NCBI GenBank assembly: GCA_023014485.1
Contig: JAJOZX010000091.1
Location: 187,001 to 251,000 of the forward strand
DNA length: 64,000 nucleotides
Reading direction: 5' to 3'
Origin: Bathynomus jamesi
Lineage: Eukaryota; Arthropoda; Malacostraca; Isopoda; Cirolanidae
The notes beneath the pieces were generated by a model. The model did no database searches, had not been told where the DNA came from, and saw nothing but the letters and a program-made list of their open reading frames with translations. Below are positions 63,741-64,000 of the stretch, in pieces. Each line of letters starts with the position of its first letter. The stretch's first letter is position 1. Position numbers and translations under genes: made by a program.

Positions 63741-64000
63741 TCTATTTACTTTTGTGAACCTTCTGTATAGTCATCAAATGGTACAAATGGTCAAAACACA
63801 AGATATCGAGGATCAAATACTTTTAATGAAAAAAGCTTGATATTTGCTACTGCGGTTGCTTTTATGTTGAAAGAGCCAATTTTCAGCATATATCATTTAT
63901 ACTTATTCCACTGCCAGTTGGTTCTGTATTTTTGTTTGATACATGATGCCCGAAATTGTTTTGTTTCCCTTTTAAACAAACATCCACACACTCATACACA

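Overview
This window reads as repeat-dense, gene-poor nuclear DNA of an arthropod, most likely a decapod crustacean. The evidence is AACCT/TTAGG (arthropod-telomere-type) motifs inside satellites, very long AT, GA/TC and CA microsatellites, and a mixed transposon load: CsRn1-like Gypsy, CR1/Jockey-like LINEs, Penelope-like elements, several Tc1/mariner lineages, hAT and piggyBac-like MITEs. Organism assignment is inference. I see no convincing host protein-coding gene, no tRNA or rRNA gene that looks functional, and no prokaryotic feature. Almost every long reading frame is a transposase, a reverse transcriptase or a microsatellite translation.

Layout. 1-3.8 kb: a LINE 3' end running into (TC)n, tRNA-like SINE pieces, an 11-copy 39-bp minisatellite with telomere-like motifs and a foldback element. 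3.8-8.8 kb: a nearly intact LTR retrotransposon (LTRs, PBS, gag, pol, PPT, AGAG target duplication) with one disabling frameshift in integrase. 9.5-12.3 kb: a degenerate hAT. 13.4-15.3 kb: a D34D mariner with a MITE nested in it, followed by an hAT-type MITE. 15.6-17 kb: a LINE relic with CCCH zinc fingers upstream of an endonuclease. 18.9-24.4 kb: a head-to-head Penelope-like element (PLE), a small ATAT-flanked element, a DD37D element, an hAT derivative and a 5S-derived SINE. 25-34.3 kb: internally deleted Tc1/mariner elements, foldback MITEs, PLE hairpins, a GTTAAC-rich hAT and LINE 3' ends. 34.8-37.1 kb: a LINE fragment carrying two hAT insertions at overlapping sites. 37.2-39.8 kb: a PLE with two 909-bp inverted arms. 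39.9-44.3 kb: two LINE remnants, one split by an ATAT-flanked MITE, the other by a TIR element and a 5S-derived SINE. 44.7-49.7 kb: two copies and an older relic of a CR1-like LINE embedded in (GA)n tracts. 50.5-58.3 kb: Tc1/mariner elements, a PLE broken by a 999-bp ATAT-flanked DNA transposon, and an hAT remnant. 59.4-61 kb: a Jockey-like LINE. 61-64 kb: a PLE scrap, a 41-bp minisatellite with TTAA-flanked MITEs, and the start of a Tc1-like element.

The strongest biological signals are: (i) a small family of elements with GA...CCA-type termini and ATAT target duplications, one of which keeps a C-terminal protein with a GHS-x2-P-x-D-x2-F-x2-IE motif I cannot place in a named transposase superfamily; (ii) a LINE found only between TC/GA microsatellite tracts; (iii) a SINE whose head is 5S rRNA and whose body shares a B-box segment with a neighbouring tRNA-type SINE; (iv) PLEs that repeatedly occur as head-to-head inverted copies and end in hammerhead-like motifs.
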